Below, one piece after another: positions 21,161 through 34,284 of a stretch of 64,000 nucleotides of DNA (positions are counted from its first letter, which is position 1; every line of letters starts with the position of its first letter). The position numbers and the translations under genes are program-made. The stretch is from positions 14,363,969 to 14,427,968 of the forward strand of contig OX352762.1 in NCBI GenBank assembly GCA_947095585.1, given 5' to 3'. Origin of the DNA: Nephrocerus scutellatus. Lineage: Eukaryota; Arthropoda; Insecta; Diptera; Pipunculidae. The notes beneath the pieces were generated by a model. That model had not been told where the DNA came from. It worked only from the letters and a program-made list of their open reading frames with translations, and did no database searches.

Positions 21161-23000
21161 GAAATGTTTATAAAACGGTTGATAGATATCACCCCAGAAC
21201 TTATCATTTGCGTTCAGTGGATTTTACAAGAAATATATATAAATTTTTAAGGAAGTGGATTAAAAATTAATCACAAGATTTGGCCACAAACAAGCAAAAA
21301 AACAAAAAATCACACAAACAAACATTTCCTAGAAAGCTGAACGTTGTTCCTTCTTTTAGGTTAATACCTTTTGTCTTTTCTTCATTTACTTCCATTTTTG
21401 CTAAATCCTCTTTTAACATTTTGTATACTGATTTCAAACAAAAACAACTTAAAAATAAACTGGTTTCTCGATTATATAATATTTTCTATAATTTGTTCTT
21501 GTTATTACAAAGATGCTGAGATAAGTCAGACCAATTCAAAAGATATAAACCCAAACGCATACAGAAAATGGTTGCCCATATGCCATCTAGTCATGGAGAA
21601 TTTTATGCCAACTCTTGAACGTCTCGAACGCTACGTACAAGCATCATTGCCTCACCATAACTGGAGAAACAAGTCACCTTAATAACCGCTAATCGCATAA
21701 CCATAAGAGGACAGCAAATGACCCTCTGCTATAGCTAGCTCGTGGCCATTAGCGCCGGAGTTATCAATCGCCGCTGATGGCATTGATGGTTACATGGCGT
21801 CTTGCCAAAAGTAGTTGATGTTGTTGCCCATTCTGTTTATGCCGACGCGACGCTCTATCATGGCTGCCAATGTCTTTCCTTGACCTCTTGACGCACATTT
21901 ACGAGTATGTATGTACCTACATAGACTGGACGAAACGGCCATCACCACAACCATGGCTGGATTCACGGCTAACATCGTGCAGTTTTCGTTTTTTATTGCC
22001 ATGAGACTGATTTGCCGCAATAAAAATATTTTTATAACGCGAGTGCGAGCATTAACGGCATTATTACGCGAAGTTACCAACGTACTCGTATAGACGGTCC
22101 CGTGAAGTCCGCGCACGTGAAGTACCGACAGCAGACATTCGGTTGATCCCAAGCAATGGAACCTCGTACTAAACTCGTGAATCATCTGCGATGGACAGAG
22201 ATGCAGCTTTTGTGGTTTTATTGCCAGGTCCGCTGAGTCGCTTAGCGCGTGTATTGCATGATTGTTGTTGGCAGATTTTCCAGCAACAACTTCAGCTCGA
22301 GCACTATCTATAAGCGACCACTCGTGCTAAGTGAGATTAATGATCGTTTGCTTTTTGCTCAGTTGAACCTGGCTTAGGGCGCTTGAATTCGATGACGATG
22401 TAATGCTCGTCAAAGGGCCGCCAGTTCAACTAATCTTGCTCTCACACTCTTTCTCCATCTCTAACGCACGATTCTATCTATGCACTATTCCACACCGCCT
22501 TTGCTCGGAGTTTATTAACTAACACCGGCACCGGTAATGGGTTTGTGTCTCAGCGCGGCTCAATTACTTTGCAAAAAGCACATCGTTTATGGGCATCATA
22601 TCGCAGAGGACTTAATGAGCTCTTATATGGATCTCTTAAACAGCATTTGTAATGCTTATAGAATTTACCGCCGGAGGACTTATTTCTTGTATCTTAATTC
22701 GTTATTTTTTTTTGCAACTAATCGGGATCACGCGAGAGCAATTTTATTTATTTATGTTCATTACGAGTATGTAATAATATGCATATGTATTAGAACTTAA
22801 GAGTTAAAAAAAGTTTAAAAAAATGTCAACATCATAATTATATCCCAAGTTGAAATTGGTAGACTGCTTGTCTTCGCATCCTTTTCGGGTAAGCTTTGTA
22901 ATGTGGCAAGGAATAAAATTGCCGGGAGATATTTAAAATGATTTTAAGCTCAATAGCGAAAAAGACGAAAAAGAGAAAAAAAATCTGTATATTTAATTAA
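21161..23000. other. Intergenic stretch, no gene recognised
   Basis: A trace of the family B end is at 21243-21290 (GAAGTGGATTAAAAATTAAT). Frames up to 131 codons (21790-22185 minus) show no motif or conserved feature. Nothing else could be supported. Confidence 0.4.
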
Positions 23001-23004
23001 GCTA

Positions 23005-23965
23005 TGTTCGGACGATTGCCACATCTGACAATATTGTCACTGTCTTCCAATAGTCTAACAATGAGCTGCAAATGAGCAGACAATAGCGAACTACCCTACA
23101 ATGCTACGTTACCAGATGTTGTTCCAAACTCTGACAATTTCATTTTCAGATAGTAGGCCTGACAATATTTTGTCTGAAAACGTTGTCAGGTTAAAAATTG
23201 TCAGTAAACACGGTTGGTAGATGTTTGTTTACAAAAAAAAAATCGTATCCATTGACAGGCATTGTCAGAAAAATTAAAAATTTTTGTAAAGTGACTTATT
23301 TGTGGAAAAACGTGGAAAAAATTAATTAAATCGAAATGAAGCAAAAAGATGCACTTGCGAATGTTTTGGCCGCATACGTATTGAAAAACAGCGAGGAGGA
23401 TGAATTGCCACGCAAACGACGGTGTGTTTGAACGAAAGATTGGGTGGACCGCCGTCAGCAGAATGGATTTTACGCAAAATTGCTCGTCGAATTGAGAGCT
23501 GAGGAGCCAGAATTGTTTCGAAAATTTTTGCCTAAGAATTCTAAGCAATTCGATGATCTTCTAGCTTTGGTGACTCCACATATCCAAAGGCAAGAAACGA
23601 ATATGCGCGCGAGCATTTCAGCATCTGAGCGGCTTGTGTTGACTCTACGATACGATGCAGACTTCGTCGTCGATTGCGAAAGCGGTGGATGTTCAACCGG
23701 ACGAAATGTTGGATCGTTTGGTTCGCCGACATATGTATTCACTATTTATTTTACTCATTTTTACAAAATAACAGTTTTGCTCCTTCAATTAATAAATTGT
23801 CAGACGTCATAAACACAGCACATCTGACAATAGCAAATGAGTATGCAAATGTCCTTAACGTCTGACAATGGGCAGACAATGTTACAATTGTGTGTTCAGA
23901 CGTTTGCCAAATACCTGACAATTTCATTGTCATTGTGTTTTCTGCAAATATTGTCAGATGTTTTA
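23005..23965 (+). mobile_element. PIF/Harbinger-like DNA transposon remnant
   Basis: A frame from 23336 reads a short start, then an in-frame stop. From 23444 it reads LVELRAEEPELFRKFLPKNS, KQFDDLLALVTPHIQRQET and MRASISASERLVLTLRY, the N-terminal region of HARBI1-type transposases. The catalytic DDE part is absent, so the copy is dead. ACATCTGACAATATT at 23021-23035 recurs inverted at 23947-23961. About a dozen TGACAAT or ATTGTCA motifs cluster at both ends and could be transposase binding sites. The exact ends and target duplication are unclear. Confidence 0.75.
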
Positions 23966-24574
23966 TAAATCCTGAGCTCATTAACCTTACAGTTTCCTGG
24001 AATCTATCCCCACTATTCCCCACCACAAAACACAGGTGAATATTGAACTGAGACGATTGACAGGTTAAAGATACAATAAAATTCGTAGAGAGTGAAATGT
24101 TTCATAACTAGCAATGGTTGACGTGATAAGTTGTGGAGCTTCATTTAGATAATTGTGGGAAAAGCATCATAAGAACTATAAAATTGGTTCAGTATCTTCA
24201 AGTTAGCAGTTTTTGATTTAACAGCGAATCTTGGCACTCGAAAATTTCCCATTTACCAGAGCGTGGATGGTAAGTCCTAATGAGGCAGATAGATTAATTG
24301 AATATTTGTCTGCCCCATAATAAATAGTAGTAAGAAATAAATATAAAGGTGTCACTGAACAGTGTTGCATAGGCATATCTAGTTGGCTTGTCGACGAGTT
24401 GGGTGAGAAGGTTCATATTTGTAAGTAGTTTTGCCCAATTATTATTTCCCCAATAGTTCTGAACAATAACAAAAGTATTATAACTCACTAGTGTGTATAA
24501 TAGCTACCTTCGAGTCTATAGTGTATGAAACAGTCCCTTTCGTCTATGGGCGTGTGAAAATAACATTTTTCCAT
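23966..24574. other. Intergenic stretch, no gene recognised
   Basis: No gene or repeat could be supported. Confidence 0.4.
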
Positions 24575-25380
24575 CCTGTACCTAAAAAGACGAGTTGTCG
24601 TCTCCCTACCGACCTATAGCAAAGTTGTTGCAAGGCATTTGAGAGCGTATTCCATCAAGCTCATTTAAAGAAGAAAAACAATAACATTTTGATGGAGTCG
24701 ATGAAAAACAGCTTAATTGGATTAGTAATTATCTTCAGTCCCGCTCAATTCAATTTGTTTTGGATGGTTGCTACTCTAAAACTCACTGGGATTCCACTTG
24801 GCTCCGTTGTTCCTGAGAGTTTCTATTGCCCTCATTAACGGTATTGTGTCGGCTACTTCATTTTTTCGCTGACAACACTTTTAGATAAAAAGTTTAAGAA
24901 ATATCCATCCTCTTTACAAGCGCAACATATAAAACAAAGTATGTCAGACGCGTTAAGTTCTGAATTTCACCAAATAATAAATAAGTGAGAACATAATGGA
25001 GTAAAATATAATGCTTCCAACACCCAATGCTACCTTCTGTCGTCAAATCCAAACGTAACCATCCATCTCTATTGTCTACAAATGGCACTTACATCGAGGA
25101 CACATATGCTCCGACGCCACAAAAACGCAGAGAAATGTGTAGGTTTCCTAACACTATGCAAAAAATATTACACTCACTCAAATCTGCTAACTATTTACAT
25201 GACATTCATTTACGCTTAATTTCAGTACAATTTTCAGATGCATCTTCAACTAAATCTACTAGATTGAACACAGAAGTTAGCATTAAAACTTATTGGTTAG
25301 TAAAACATTACGGAGTCAATAGATTCGTTCGAACGCCAGATATGTTTGCTGCTTGGGAGTGTCTTATAGTTACTTCCACC
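24575..25380 (+). pseudogene. CR1/Jockey-like LINE RT remnant
   Basis: Broken plus-strand frames include a FFADNTF-like YxDD region near 24865. They continue with NTQCYLLSSNP (25024-25056), HKNAEKCVGFLTLCKKYYTH and LLTIYMTFIY, then QKLALKLIG near 25300. This is the thumb and C-terminal part of a non-LTR reverse transcriptase. The same family appears on minus at 44340-44870. It has many stops and is not functional. The 124-codon frame at 25027-25401 is a different frame of this remnant. Confidence 0.65.
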
Positions 25381-25387
25381 ACCGGTG

Positions 25388-25667
25388 CTCAGGAGAAATA
25401 ATAATAATAACATTCGGCGCGAGAGACCATTCCGGTCAAAGGCCTTGCTTCTCACAACCATTTGTGTTGGGCATGTATATTTTTGCTCACAAATGGAGGG
25501 GACCTACAATTTAATGCCGGATTCGAACAGCGAATTGAGAAGCATTCCGTGACAATTGCATTACTCTCGGAACGTTTGTCACCCATTTGTGAGAGAAAAA
25601 TAATTTTAATGTTACTAGGATTCGAATCATGAACCCTGAGCCACGGCGCCCACACTCAGGAGAAATA
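25388..25667 (-). mobile_element. tRNA-derived SINE with 13-bp target duplication
   Basis: CTCAGGAGAAATA occurs at 25388-25400 and again at 25655-25667, bounding a 254-bp insert. On minus the insert begins with GGGCGCCGTGGCTCAGGGTT and a GATTCGAATCC B-box-like segment. It continues with a family-specific body (GCTTCTCAATTCGCTGTTCG, GGTCTCTCGCGCCGAATG) and ends in an ATT microsatellite tail. Related copies are at 28025-28215 and 57085-57345. The structure fits LINE-mobilised SINEs, and the perfect target duplication suggests a fairly recent insertion. Confidence 0.82.
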
Positions 25668-27079
25668 GCCTCTGCATAAAGTCAACCAAATTTTAGGCTG
25701 CGGGATTGGGATTATAAACGTGCTTGCAACATGATACAAAATTTATTTCTGTCATCAATTGGAAGGTATTGATGTGGTATCAACAAGAAAGTACACCTGC
25801 CTTGTACCATGTTCTGTTTTATAATGTTCCTCATTTTTTTCTTTTAACGAGTAATCACTTTTTGGATTCGTTTTTGCCAAAAACTCTGCAAGCTGTGCAT
25901 TTTCCTGTCGGCTTGGTTTTTAAATATTTTCACTTGTCCCTTTTTAAAGGATTCTTTACATATATAAACCCGTAAAACTGTGGTTGTGCTATAACGAGGA
26001 ATTTACAAAGATCCTCATTCCTTCAAGAATTCAAATTGGCGCACTTAACGTATATATGTTATTAATATTTTCTAACTTAATACACTAATGGAGAAATAAA
26101 ATACAGGTGTGCTCAAAATCAGAACAGATATCTTTCATGATAAACAGGTTTCACATCCGTGAATATAGGTAACTGTGATAATCATTGTTAGAGCGAGTTT
26201 TATTATATGACACTATAAAATCAGTAATACCCGAAAATTGGTAAAAATCCTATCAGCTTAAAAAAAATTAATAGATGCTCATCATCAGCCTGAATATGGT
26301 AAAGAATACAAAAACGAGCACCATATTAAGCACTAGACCCAAAAAATAACCCTTGATAATCCCGTTCACTTTCAAAGTTTTTTTTTTGCAATAACTTTTC
26401 TATTATATTATTCACACACTCTTATCCTGTAGCTAGTATTAAATGTCCTTTTTGTCGCGAAACGCTATTGAAAGTTTTAATCCCTTTAAGAGTATCCTTA
26501 CAATATACACGCACACATATCTCTATGCAAAACCAGTCAATTTAAACTACATCACGCCTCGATTATCCCCTCTTAAAATAACAATTCATTTCCTTTTATC
26601 CAAATATCTTTTCTGCTCTGTTCTGTACAAGTGATGGCCTTTGTTGTTCCCAATTTTTCAGTTTTTTATCCTTTGCTTTTGTTTATTTATTTTTACAGTA
26701 TGGCAATTTATCCAGATAATAGTGAAGATTGGCAGGATTTTGTATTGGTCCTAAAGAAAATCGCTGTAGGAGATAGGCGAGCAAGAGCGGTGTAGTTGTC
26801 GATTGATGGGATACGAAAAATAAGCATTGAAATTTGCAATTTAGTGAGGAAAGCGAAAGGATCTAAGTTCCTTAGATGAAAAATTGGAATTTACGAGTAT
26901 ATTATTAAGTAGCGCGAAACAGCTAGCAGGCCCAATATCTGCTAAAAATATCATTTTTTATTACACAGAAACTTAAAAACCAACCAAACCATAAACATTA
27001 GCTTAGCTCTCTTAATTGAGATACACAAGGTGCAAATTTTGAAATTAATTGAATTAATTATGGAAAAATTTGTATCTGA
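25668..27079. other. Intergenic stretch, no gene recognised
   Basis: A TTTATTTTTACAG phrase at 26687-26699 followed by a 31-codon frame (ATG at 26701) looks like a splice acceptor plus exon, but there is no further support. Confidence 0.35.
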
Positions 27080-27235
27080 GCTCTTGCTGGGGGCCCTATT
27101 AGTTGCAAATTTTTAGAGAGCACACATGTGTTGGAATAAAAGCGGGCTTTAGGAACTGGATTAAAAATTTATCAGAACATTTGGCCAGACAGCAAGCCGC
27201 CACAACACGCGGACATGCGAAGTTAATTAGAAGAA
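27080..27235. repeat. Family B, copy 4, end fragment
   Basis: Contains GGGGGCCCTATTAG, CACACATGTGTTGGAATAAA, GGGCTTTAGGAACTGGATTA and GCGAAGTTAATTAGAAGAAT, matching the terminal unit of the other copies. Confidence 0.75.
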
Positions 27236-28024
27236 TTTAAAAATCTCCATTCATTCATTGCTCGTAAAAATATTGACGAAAATATTCTTTGAAATTTTAA
27301 TTCCCTAATATAATGACAGATTATGATACATTGGAATAACACGGGCAACTGAACACAATGTGTCGGCGGCTCAAAACGGATCTTATAATGGAAACAACAA
27401 CCCGATGTTTCAGACTCAGGTATGGAAGAAACGAAAAAAAACCTCCGGAAAATTGCAATTTCCATTACAAAGACGAACTTTGTGGATGATTTTTTGTGTG
27501 TTTTTTGCCATACCCACCAAGAAATAGCACACTGATCCTTTTCGATGTATGATTTTTCGCCCTATCGTGTGATTCATTTCAAGAAGGATAGGATTTTTTA
27601 TAGTCTCACTGGATGCCAAGTGTTGCTTCTTCAGCTTCAATTTGCTGCTAAACAAACAAAATTAAATTCGTTCTAGAGCGATGCTGCGGTTTGTACACAT
27701 GGCGATGCAATGAATGATGATGCCTATTTGGTCGACATAGAACGAGTCTAGAAAGTATTTCTTCATAGTCTGCTAACAGTAGCGGATGTCAAATTATGCT
27801 TTTTGGTAGTTTATCCCAGAAGAATACTATTTTTATCGGTAATTTAAGATCCTAAGAATAGAGAAATAAAAGTTTTAGTCGACTTACTTATATTTACTTA
27901 TATTTACCAACAGAAAAAAGTTTGCCCATCGAATTACGTGGTAACTAATGTACATGCCAAGTGGATCTAAGCTGAAAAACATTCCTCTTAAATTACAACA
28001 GTGATGAACACTTAGCTAGGAAGA
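27236..28024. other. Intergenic stretch, no gene recognised
   Basis: No supported feature. Confidence 0.4.
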
Positions 28025-28215
28025 TTTCCACTATAACTATAATATTCGGCGCAACAGAACAGACCGTTGCGGTCCAAGGCTTCTTGGATCATTTGCGTTG
28101 TGCTTGTATATTTTTGCACACAAATGGAAGTGATCCTCAATTTAATGATGTATCCAAACGGCGAATTGAGAAGCTTTCCGTGCGAAGTTATTACTCTCGG
28201 ATGTTTTTCAGACAT
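28025..28215 (-). mobile_element. SINE fragment, same family
   Basis: Minus strand carries GCTTCTCAATTCGCCGTTTG, GCAAAAATATACAAGCACAA and TTGGACCGCAACGGTCTG, matching the body of the SINE at 25401-25654. The tRNA-like head is missing, so it is 5'-truncated. Confidence 0.75.
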
Positions 28216-28499
28216 ACGCGAGACGTAAGACAGTGAAAAATACTTTTTGTTAAGGTCGTATCCATATCAGTATAGCTATGTAGCGTGTCATTTATATGGA
28301 TAGCTAACTTCGATTCTGATTATAATTTCCCAATGTTGTTAATATGCTCTTTGAATCTTTGCTTAAAAGATCTACCGGTTTCCTCATCATGCTGTTATCA
28401 GCTGCTACAGTTCAGCCGAGATAGTTTTGCATTGCATTGCATAGCATTGCACTACTTCAAATTCACGCTCCACTACTTGAATTGAGGGACTAATGTTGG

Positions 28500-29352
28500 A
28501 TTTTCTACTCGCAGACGTGGACACCATGTACTCTGTTTTGCTCTCACATATATGCAGCCCAAGATTTCGTGCCGCCTGCTCTATCTGATGAAAGCTTCCT
28601 CTACAGCTCTTCGGTTTCTACCAACGATGTCAATATCGTCTACGTAAGTCAGTATCTGAATGGACTTATAGAGGATTGTTCGCCAACGCCAGGTTGAAGA
28701 GGACACAACCCAGTTCATCCCCTTGTTGGAGCCCGTTGATGTTGAATGAGCTTGATAATGATCCGGATATTTCTACTTGGCTTATAACATTAGTCATGGT
28801 CAATCTTCATAATCTTGTCGGCTTATTTGGGATGCCGAATTCTCTAATGGGTTTATAAAGTTCTTCTCTGATGGTGTAGTGAGTTTTGAAACTCTAGACA
28901 TTTTTCCATCACCTGCCAAAATGGGTAAATCTCATCTAATTTGCCTGGGATGAAGCCACACTGGTATGGACCAATGATGACTTTAGCGTATCGGGCTATC
29001 CTGTCTTGAAGGATTGAGGAGAAAATCGTATACGCGGTACTCAACAACGTTATACCACTATAATTTCGGCAGGTTTTGATATCTCCTTTCTTATGTATTT
29101 GGCACATGATGTCTGTTCTCCAGTCTTCTGGCATCAATTCTTCCTCCCATAATTGCACTATTATGATTCATGAAATGCTTGGTGTATTGCAGGGCCTCCT
29201 GTTTTAATAAGCTCCGCTGGGATACGAACTTTCTTTATATTCACCTTCGCATGCCCACGTTCTATGAGATTGTTGCATTGCTCGGTACGCAACATTCTTA
29301 CGGCTGATGATTTTACATCAGCCCCGCACGCGAAGGGTGCATACCCGTTCAT
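28500..29352 (-). pseudogene. RTE-like LINE RT fragment
   Basis: Minus-strand frames give SAVRMLRTEQCNNLIERGHA (near 29270), WEEELMPEDWRTDIMCQIHK and RNYSGITLLSTAYTIFSSIL (29158-28990). Near 28635 they give ILTYVDDIDIVGRN, the YxDD motif. The same phrases occur in the plus-strand element at 49320-51610, so both are one family. It is fragmented by frameshifts and lacks the endonuclease. Confidence 0.8.
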
Positions 29353-31236
29353 TTAATGATTTAATGCCGATAACGGTGGGTTTCATTCTTTCGCTGACTA
29401 GAAACCCCACCCCGAGCACATGATGTCTTCCATGACAGCTGTAATATATGTCATATTGTGATTTTTGTAAGAAACTATTCCCCGGCCACTGAAAGTCCTA
29501 GATTGCTGTTATGTCAGCCTTATATTTAGACAGGATATCAGCTAGTAAAGTCCTCTAAGCAAACCTTTCTTTATCGTTCTCAATGAGCATTTGAAGTATT
29601 TTCTTAGCAGAGTTTTAAGAATACATTCAATATTTTCCTAATATTTCGTTCGCTACTGTAACTGTGTTTATGTAGCCCCAACATGCCAATCTATAATGAT
29701 GCCAAAGAACTAATGCTTCACGTTTATTTACGTGGCTTTCAGAGCAATCAAGTTGCAAAAAGTGTTTGTTGTTTCTAAATTGTCCAAGGAACACAACGAA
29801 GAAGTTCAGAGGATTACCGTATGCCATCGTCGTGAAACAGGATTTCCATCATCTGCACTGCACAAACATGTGATGTGAGTAAGAGAATCCACGTTTACAC
29901 TCTAACTGACAACATAGAAATTCAGTAAGAGCTGAAAAGGATAATACCATAATGGAAGGAAAACATCAACACACAGAGATGAAGATGAAAAAGTAGAGCA
30001 GAGAAAGGAAAATTTCAAATCCCATTGCTCAGAATTTTTGATTGTTTTCTTGTGATTCTAATGGATTTATGAATCAAGAGGAGGAAGAAATTGGAAAAAG
30101 TTCTTCTCGATATTGAATTTAATTATTTGCGGTATCGCTGATGGGTTGCAATAGATTTTGGAATTAAAAAAAGTTTTTTTAAACTTTTCGACAAAAGACT
30201 TTTGTGTAGAGACACGCTTCGCTTTGACGTAAATGAATTTCATCCTGCAATACAGTTATATCAACCCTGCAGGAAGCTTCCTGTGTGATCCTGGAACTTA
30301 ATTGAGATAAAAAAGAAACATAATTTTTACTCGTTAATCAAATCCGATCACAAGCGCAAAGGCAGTACCTTGACCTGCTGAAGGAATATAATCTCACGGA
30401 GCGCAGAATTAGAGAAATTCAATCGAGAGCGATTTACAATAAGCATCAACACAGATGCAGAAAATGCGCGGAGTGTACGCTGCAGTTCACAAATTTAATT
30501 GAAGACTTCACCTACGCTCAGACATTCTGATGGAAACATTAGGTGACTGAGTGTTGGTTAGAGTTATTTTTTGAAAATGTGATCTATAAGACACCTCACT
30601 GCCAGGGCAAAAACAAAGAGCTGTTCCCATTGTTCTTATCGTCTTGGATAGCATGATAAATTAAACTAACTTAGACGCACCTAATGGAGTCAAGTGGTAT
30701 TTAAAAGTGGAACGAACTCGACTATGGTTATGGCATCTGCCTGATTGTCCCTCTGGCTGACATGAACTTAAAGCTGGAATCACTGATCTGTAAGGCATAT
30801 ATGGTCGGATTGTATGTGAATATGAGTAAAACCAAGGTGGCGGCTGTCAGTGAAACCGACACACTTAGACCTGTAATGGTCCATTGTGATAGCACAGGTA
30901 TCAGGAAGAATTCCTTCCACCTACTCGATGAACCAATTAGAGCTTCGTATGAAACGAATGTCAATGTTGATAAGATCATTAGGGTCGTTGTAGATGAAAG
31001 CTCCCATATGGAGCTTACGTTTTTTTGGAGAGGGCTGCATAAGTACAGAGAAGATGGACGATGGTCTCCTCCTCCTCCTCATCCATGCAGCTTCTCCAGG
31101 AGTCATTCGGGAAGACTCCAAGTCTTGCTGCATGCCAGCCTATGTGACAGTGTCCAGTGATGACACCTAGAATAGCACCGATGTGTTATCTGTGTTGAGA
31201 GATTAAACAATTGGAGCGTTTCGGATCCAGCTTGGG
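29353..31236. other. No clear gene; possible LINE debris at 30760-31000
   Basis: A frame reading VGLYVNMSKTKVAAV (30803-30850) faintly resembles the LINE RT segment after YxDD. A Met-less frame at about 30300-30530 ends with CRKCAECTLQF and has no known match. The rest shows nothing. Confidence 0.3.
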
Positions 31237-32280
31237 CTAGGTCTGCATTTGCACTATGCAACTAATACCGTTTGACCACCTACAGTTAGTTTTTGCATTA
31301 GTATACCGTTTTAACAAGAGTTTGCATGTAGCGATTGGTACCTGATTGGTACCTATGGAACCATATTCAGGTAAGAAGGGTAGTGTAGTTCCTTGCCTGG
31401 CGAGATACATACAGTTACCCGGAATGTCTCTGTATCCGGCACCCAACACAAGTGGATATTGAACTGCTCCGCCATCTCCACGAGAGATGATCGGCAGTAA
31501 AGGGTTAGAATTGACTGATTCCAGAGCTATCCGAGAATATACGGATATCCTTGACGTATATGACGTTTCTCTTCAGCCAAGACAAGGCTTCACTGATCAC
31601 CATAATTTCAGCCTGAAAAACACTACAGTTATTAGAAAGACGGAAGGACCTTTTTTGAAAAAACACCTTCGCCGAATCCGTCACCAGTTTTTGCCCCGTC
31701 TGTGTAAAAATGAGTATTATCATCTTCCAAGAAAGCGTCTTCGTCCCAGAATAAACTAAAGGGGAAGTTGACCTGAAAGTTTTTATTGAAAAGGAGTTGC
31801 GGAATGGTGTAGTCTATGTTGTCTGGGATCCTGACTAAATTCAGGATAGACGGGTGACCGATTTCATTTCTAGTTCACTGGGAGATAGCATTTAGGCGAA
31901 TAGCCGAACTAGCAGCTACTTGCCTGCTCTAAATGTCGATTGGTGTAAGTTCGAACAGAATGTGCAATGCGGCCAAGACGGTTGTTCGAAGTGCTCCGCT
32001 CATACATAGACTAGCTGACCTTTGGACTTTGCTTAATTTGTCGAGGTTTACTTTCTTATTTAAGGCAGTTCATCATACAGTCACACCGTATAAGTTATAT
32101 GGGGTTTAAGACCTGCTACAAATGGCGTTTTTGCATGAGAAGAGTGCCACAGTGGCATTACAAACTTTCTTTATTGTATGCTAGGTCTCCAGCTTAGCTT
32201 ACTCTCCAAAATAAGACCCAAATACTTGATTCTTTCAGAGAATGTTAAGCTTATACCTTTTATATATAGAAGGAACGAGG
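31237..32280 (-). pseudogene. R1/LOA-like LINE remnant (RT end and RNase H)
   Basis: Minus frames give RLSNNCSVFQAEIMVISEAL, SWLKRNVIYVKDIRIFSDS (RNase H core, 31700-31520) and then LCWVPGHRDIPGN-like text split by a frameshift, LARQGTTLPFLPEYGSIG and CKLLLKRYTNAKTNCRW (31450-31260). Upstream, 31790-32110 matches the RT C-terminal region in scattered frames. It is a different subfamily from the 10.2 and 15.3 kb copies, and dead. Confidence 0.75.
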
Positions 32281-34113
32281 AAGGAGCGAAGTGAAAGGAG
32301 TAAAACCAAACTACTGAGAATATGATCCCAAGTTCTGACTCCACTGACAATAAGAATTTCGAACACTAATAGCACGATTAATTATGTAAATTAATATTGC
32401 TACCAAACACACACTATTTCTAACGTCTATATCTGGGTACTGGCATTCCAAAGCACAGTAAACATCGAAATACGGCACAACAAATTGCTATTGCTATAAT
32501 TTGGATCGCGCTGACGCGGACGCCCCCATGAATAAGATTAATGATGTCAATAGAGTCGTCAATAAGGGAAGTGATGCTGCAAATTAAGAGGATGGTGGAA
32601 GAAAGACGACTTCGAATAGCAGTTATATTTACTTAGCTTTTTGTTTTAAATTTTTATAATATTATGAAATATTGACTTAACCGAGGACAAATAAATATCA
32701 AAGAAAAAAGTTTCCGCGGCTGAAAAAAAAGGTTCTTAAATGTATGCCCAAATTTTCTACTCTTCTTAATTTTTATTTCCCACATTATCTATTAGAATAA
32801 TGACAATAAAAGTCCATTAAAATAATTGATATGGGTTTTCTGTCATATCGCCGTCTCTAAAAAGGATCATAACAATAAACCATGATTTCATTCGCGGTGT
32901 TTTCATCCCTCTATGCATATGACCAACAGGTCAACGAGATTAGTCCTTTTTTATACGCTGCTATAAAACGCTAGAGCAAAAAACATAAAAGTGTAAAAAG
33001 AAATCATTTGTTTTAATGGCTAAGCACATAATTGCAGATGATTCTTCGTTCTTCCAAATAAAAAAATCATTTTATTTCAATTTTATTAATTCTACTTGAG
33101 AAAGAACATCAAGTGGAAAATGGAACGCAATACAAACTGCCCAAATGCGACTTATAAATCGTTGTCATTTGTTTAAAAACTTTTCCCCTGGTTTCCTTAA
33201 AAGGAATAAACACTTAATTTATTACCAGCCAAAGAAATAGGATTTATAAAGATTTTTATGCATTAGCACTTTAACAAAGTGTTTGACATTTGAATTTGAA
33301 ATCACCTCTCATTACCTTGGTGATAATATTCCAAAACGAAAAGTTTAATTTCTTTACTAAGCAAAGAATCTTCATAACATCAACAACATCGATAATCGAT
33401 CCGTATACATAAAACGGCCATACACTTACTGATATGTACCAGCAATTATGACCTGTTCTAAATGACCTACGCATTCGTAGTTCAGGAATGAAAATTTTTA
33501 TTTTTATTTTTATCGAACGAGGCAGTGTACATTAGAATTCAAGTAAAAAGCCTATAGACACTTTTAGTGTATTAAGTTAATGATGTTATCCTCAATCGGT
33601 TGCTAAGTTTCTCAGTTTAGCACAAGCAACACATATTTACTTTCGTTTTTATTTATATAGATAAATTGTCTTATATTTTTGGTGTAAAAAACACTTTCAG
33701 GGAATGGTAAAGAAAATGGACCGTCCGCGGACGTTATGCCTGTTTACAAATAACATGTTTCATGATCGAACAAATTATCGTCTATTACTGAAAAACTAAT
33801 AACAGACAATTAACATAATGCTACATAAAGACTACCTGGATGACACTTTTAGTTTTCAACGGAAAACATGGAGTCTTAATTACAGTCGCTTTTCGAATTA
33901 AAACAGGAAAACCCCAAAAAAGTATTTATTGTAGGCATACGTACGATTTGTATCCAACCATTTGTGTTGAACATGTATGTTTGTATGAATCTGGAGTGGT
34001 TCTGTTGCCAAAGACAACAGCATGCAGAGGTCTAATTTCCTGGCACCCACAAGAATCGCAGTAAGTTAGCTGTCGTTTGGATTGGTACCCGAGTACTTGT
34101 AAAGTACGAGTAA
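32281..34113. other. Intergenic stretch, no gene recognised
   Basis: AT-rich. 33945-34000 weakly resembles the SINE body (CCATTTGTGTTG...CATGTAT). No gene could be supported. Confidence 0.35.
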
Positions 34114-34284
34114 AGAGCAGTGCTATTTGTTAATACAAGGATTATTGTAAATGAGTTTTATTAGTGAATAAAAAGTAATCATCAGTGTAAATTGGTGAAC
34201 TGTTGCTGTTTGGTAATTAAAGTTGTAATTTGTGAATAAACGAACTTGTATTGTGTTTTTGTTTGCAAAACCTTTGCGAACTTT
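34114..34284. repeat. ~171-bp direct repeat, left
   Basis: Matches 37009-37184 in the same orientation with few differences, from AGAGCAGTGCTAT to TTGCGAACTTT. It lies at the 3' side of the minus-strand LINE. Confidence 0.9.

Noticed and set aside
25027..25401. 124-codon plus-strand frame
   Set aside because: A neighbouring frame gives recognisable LINE RT phrases; this one is its shadow.
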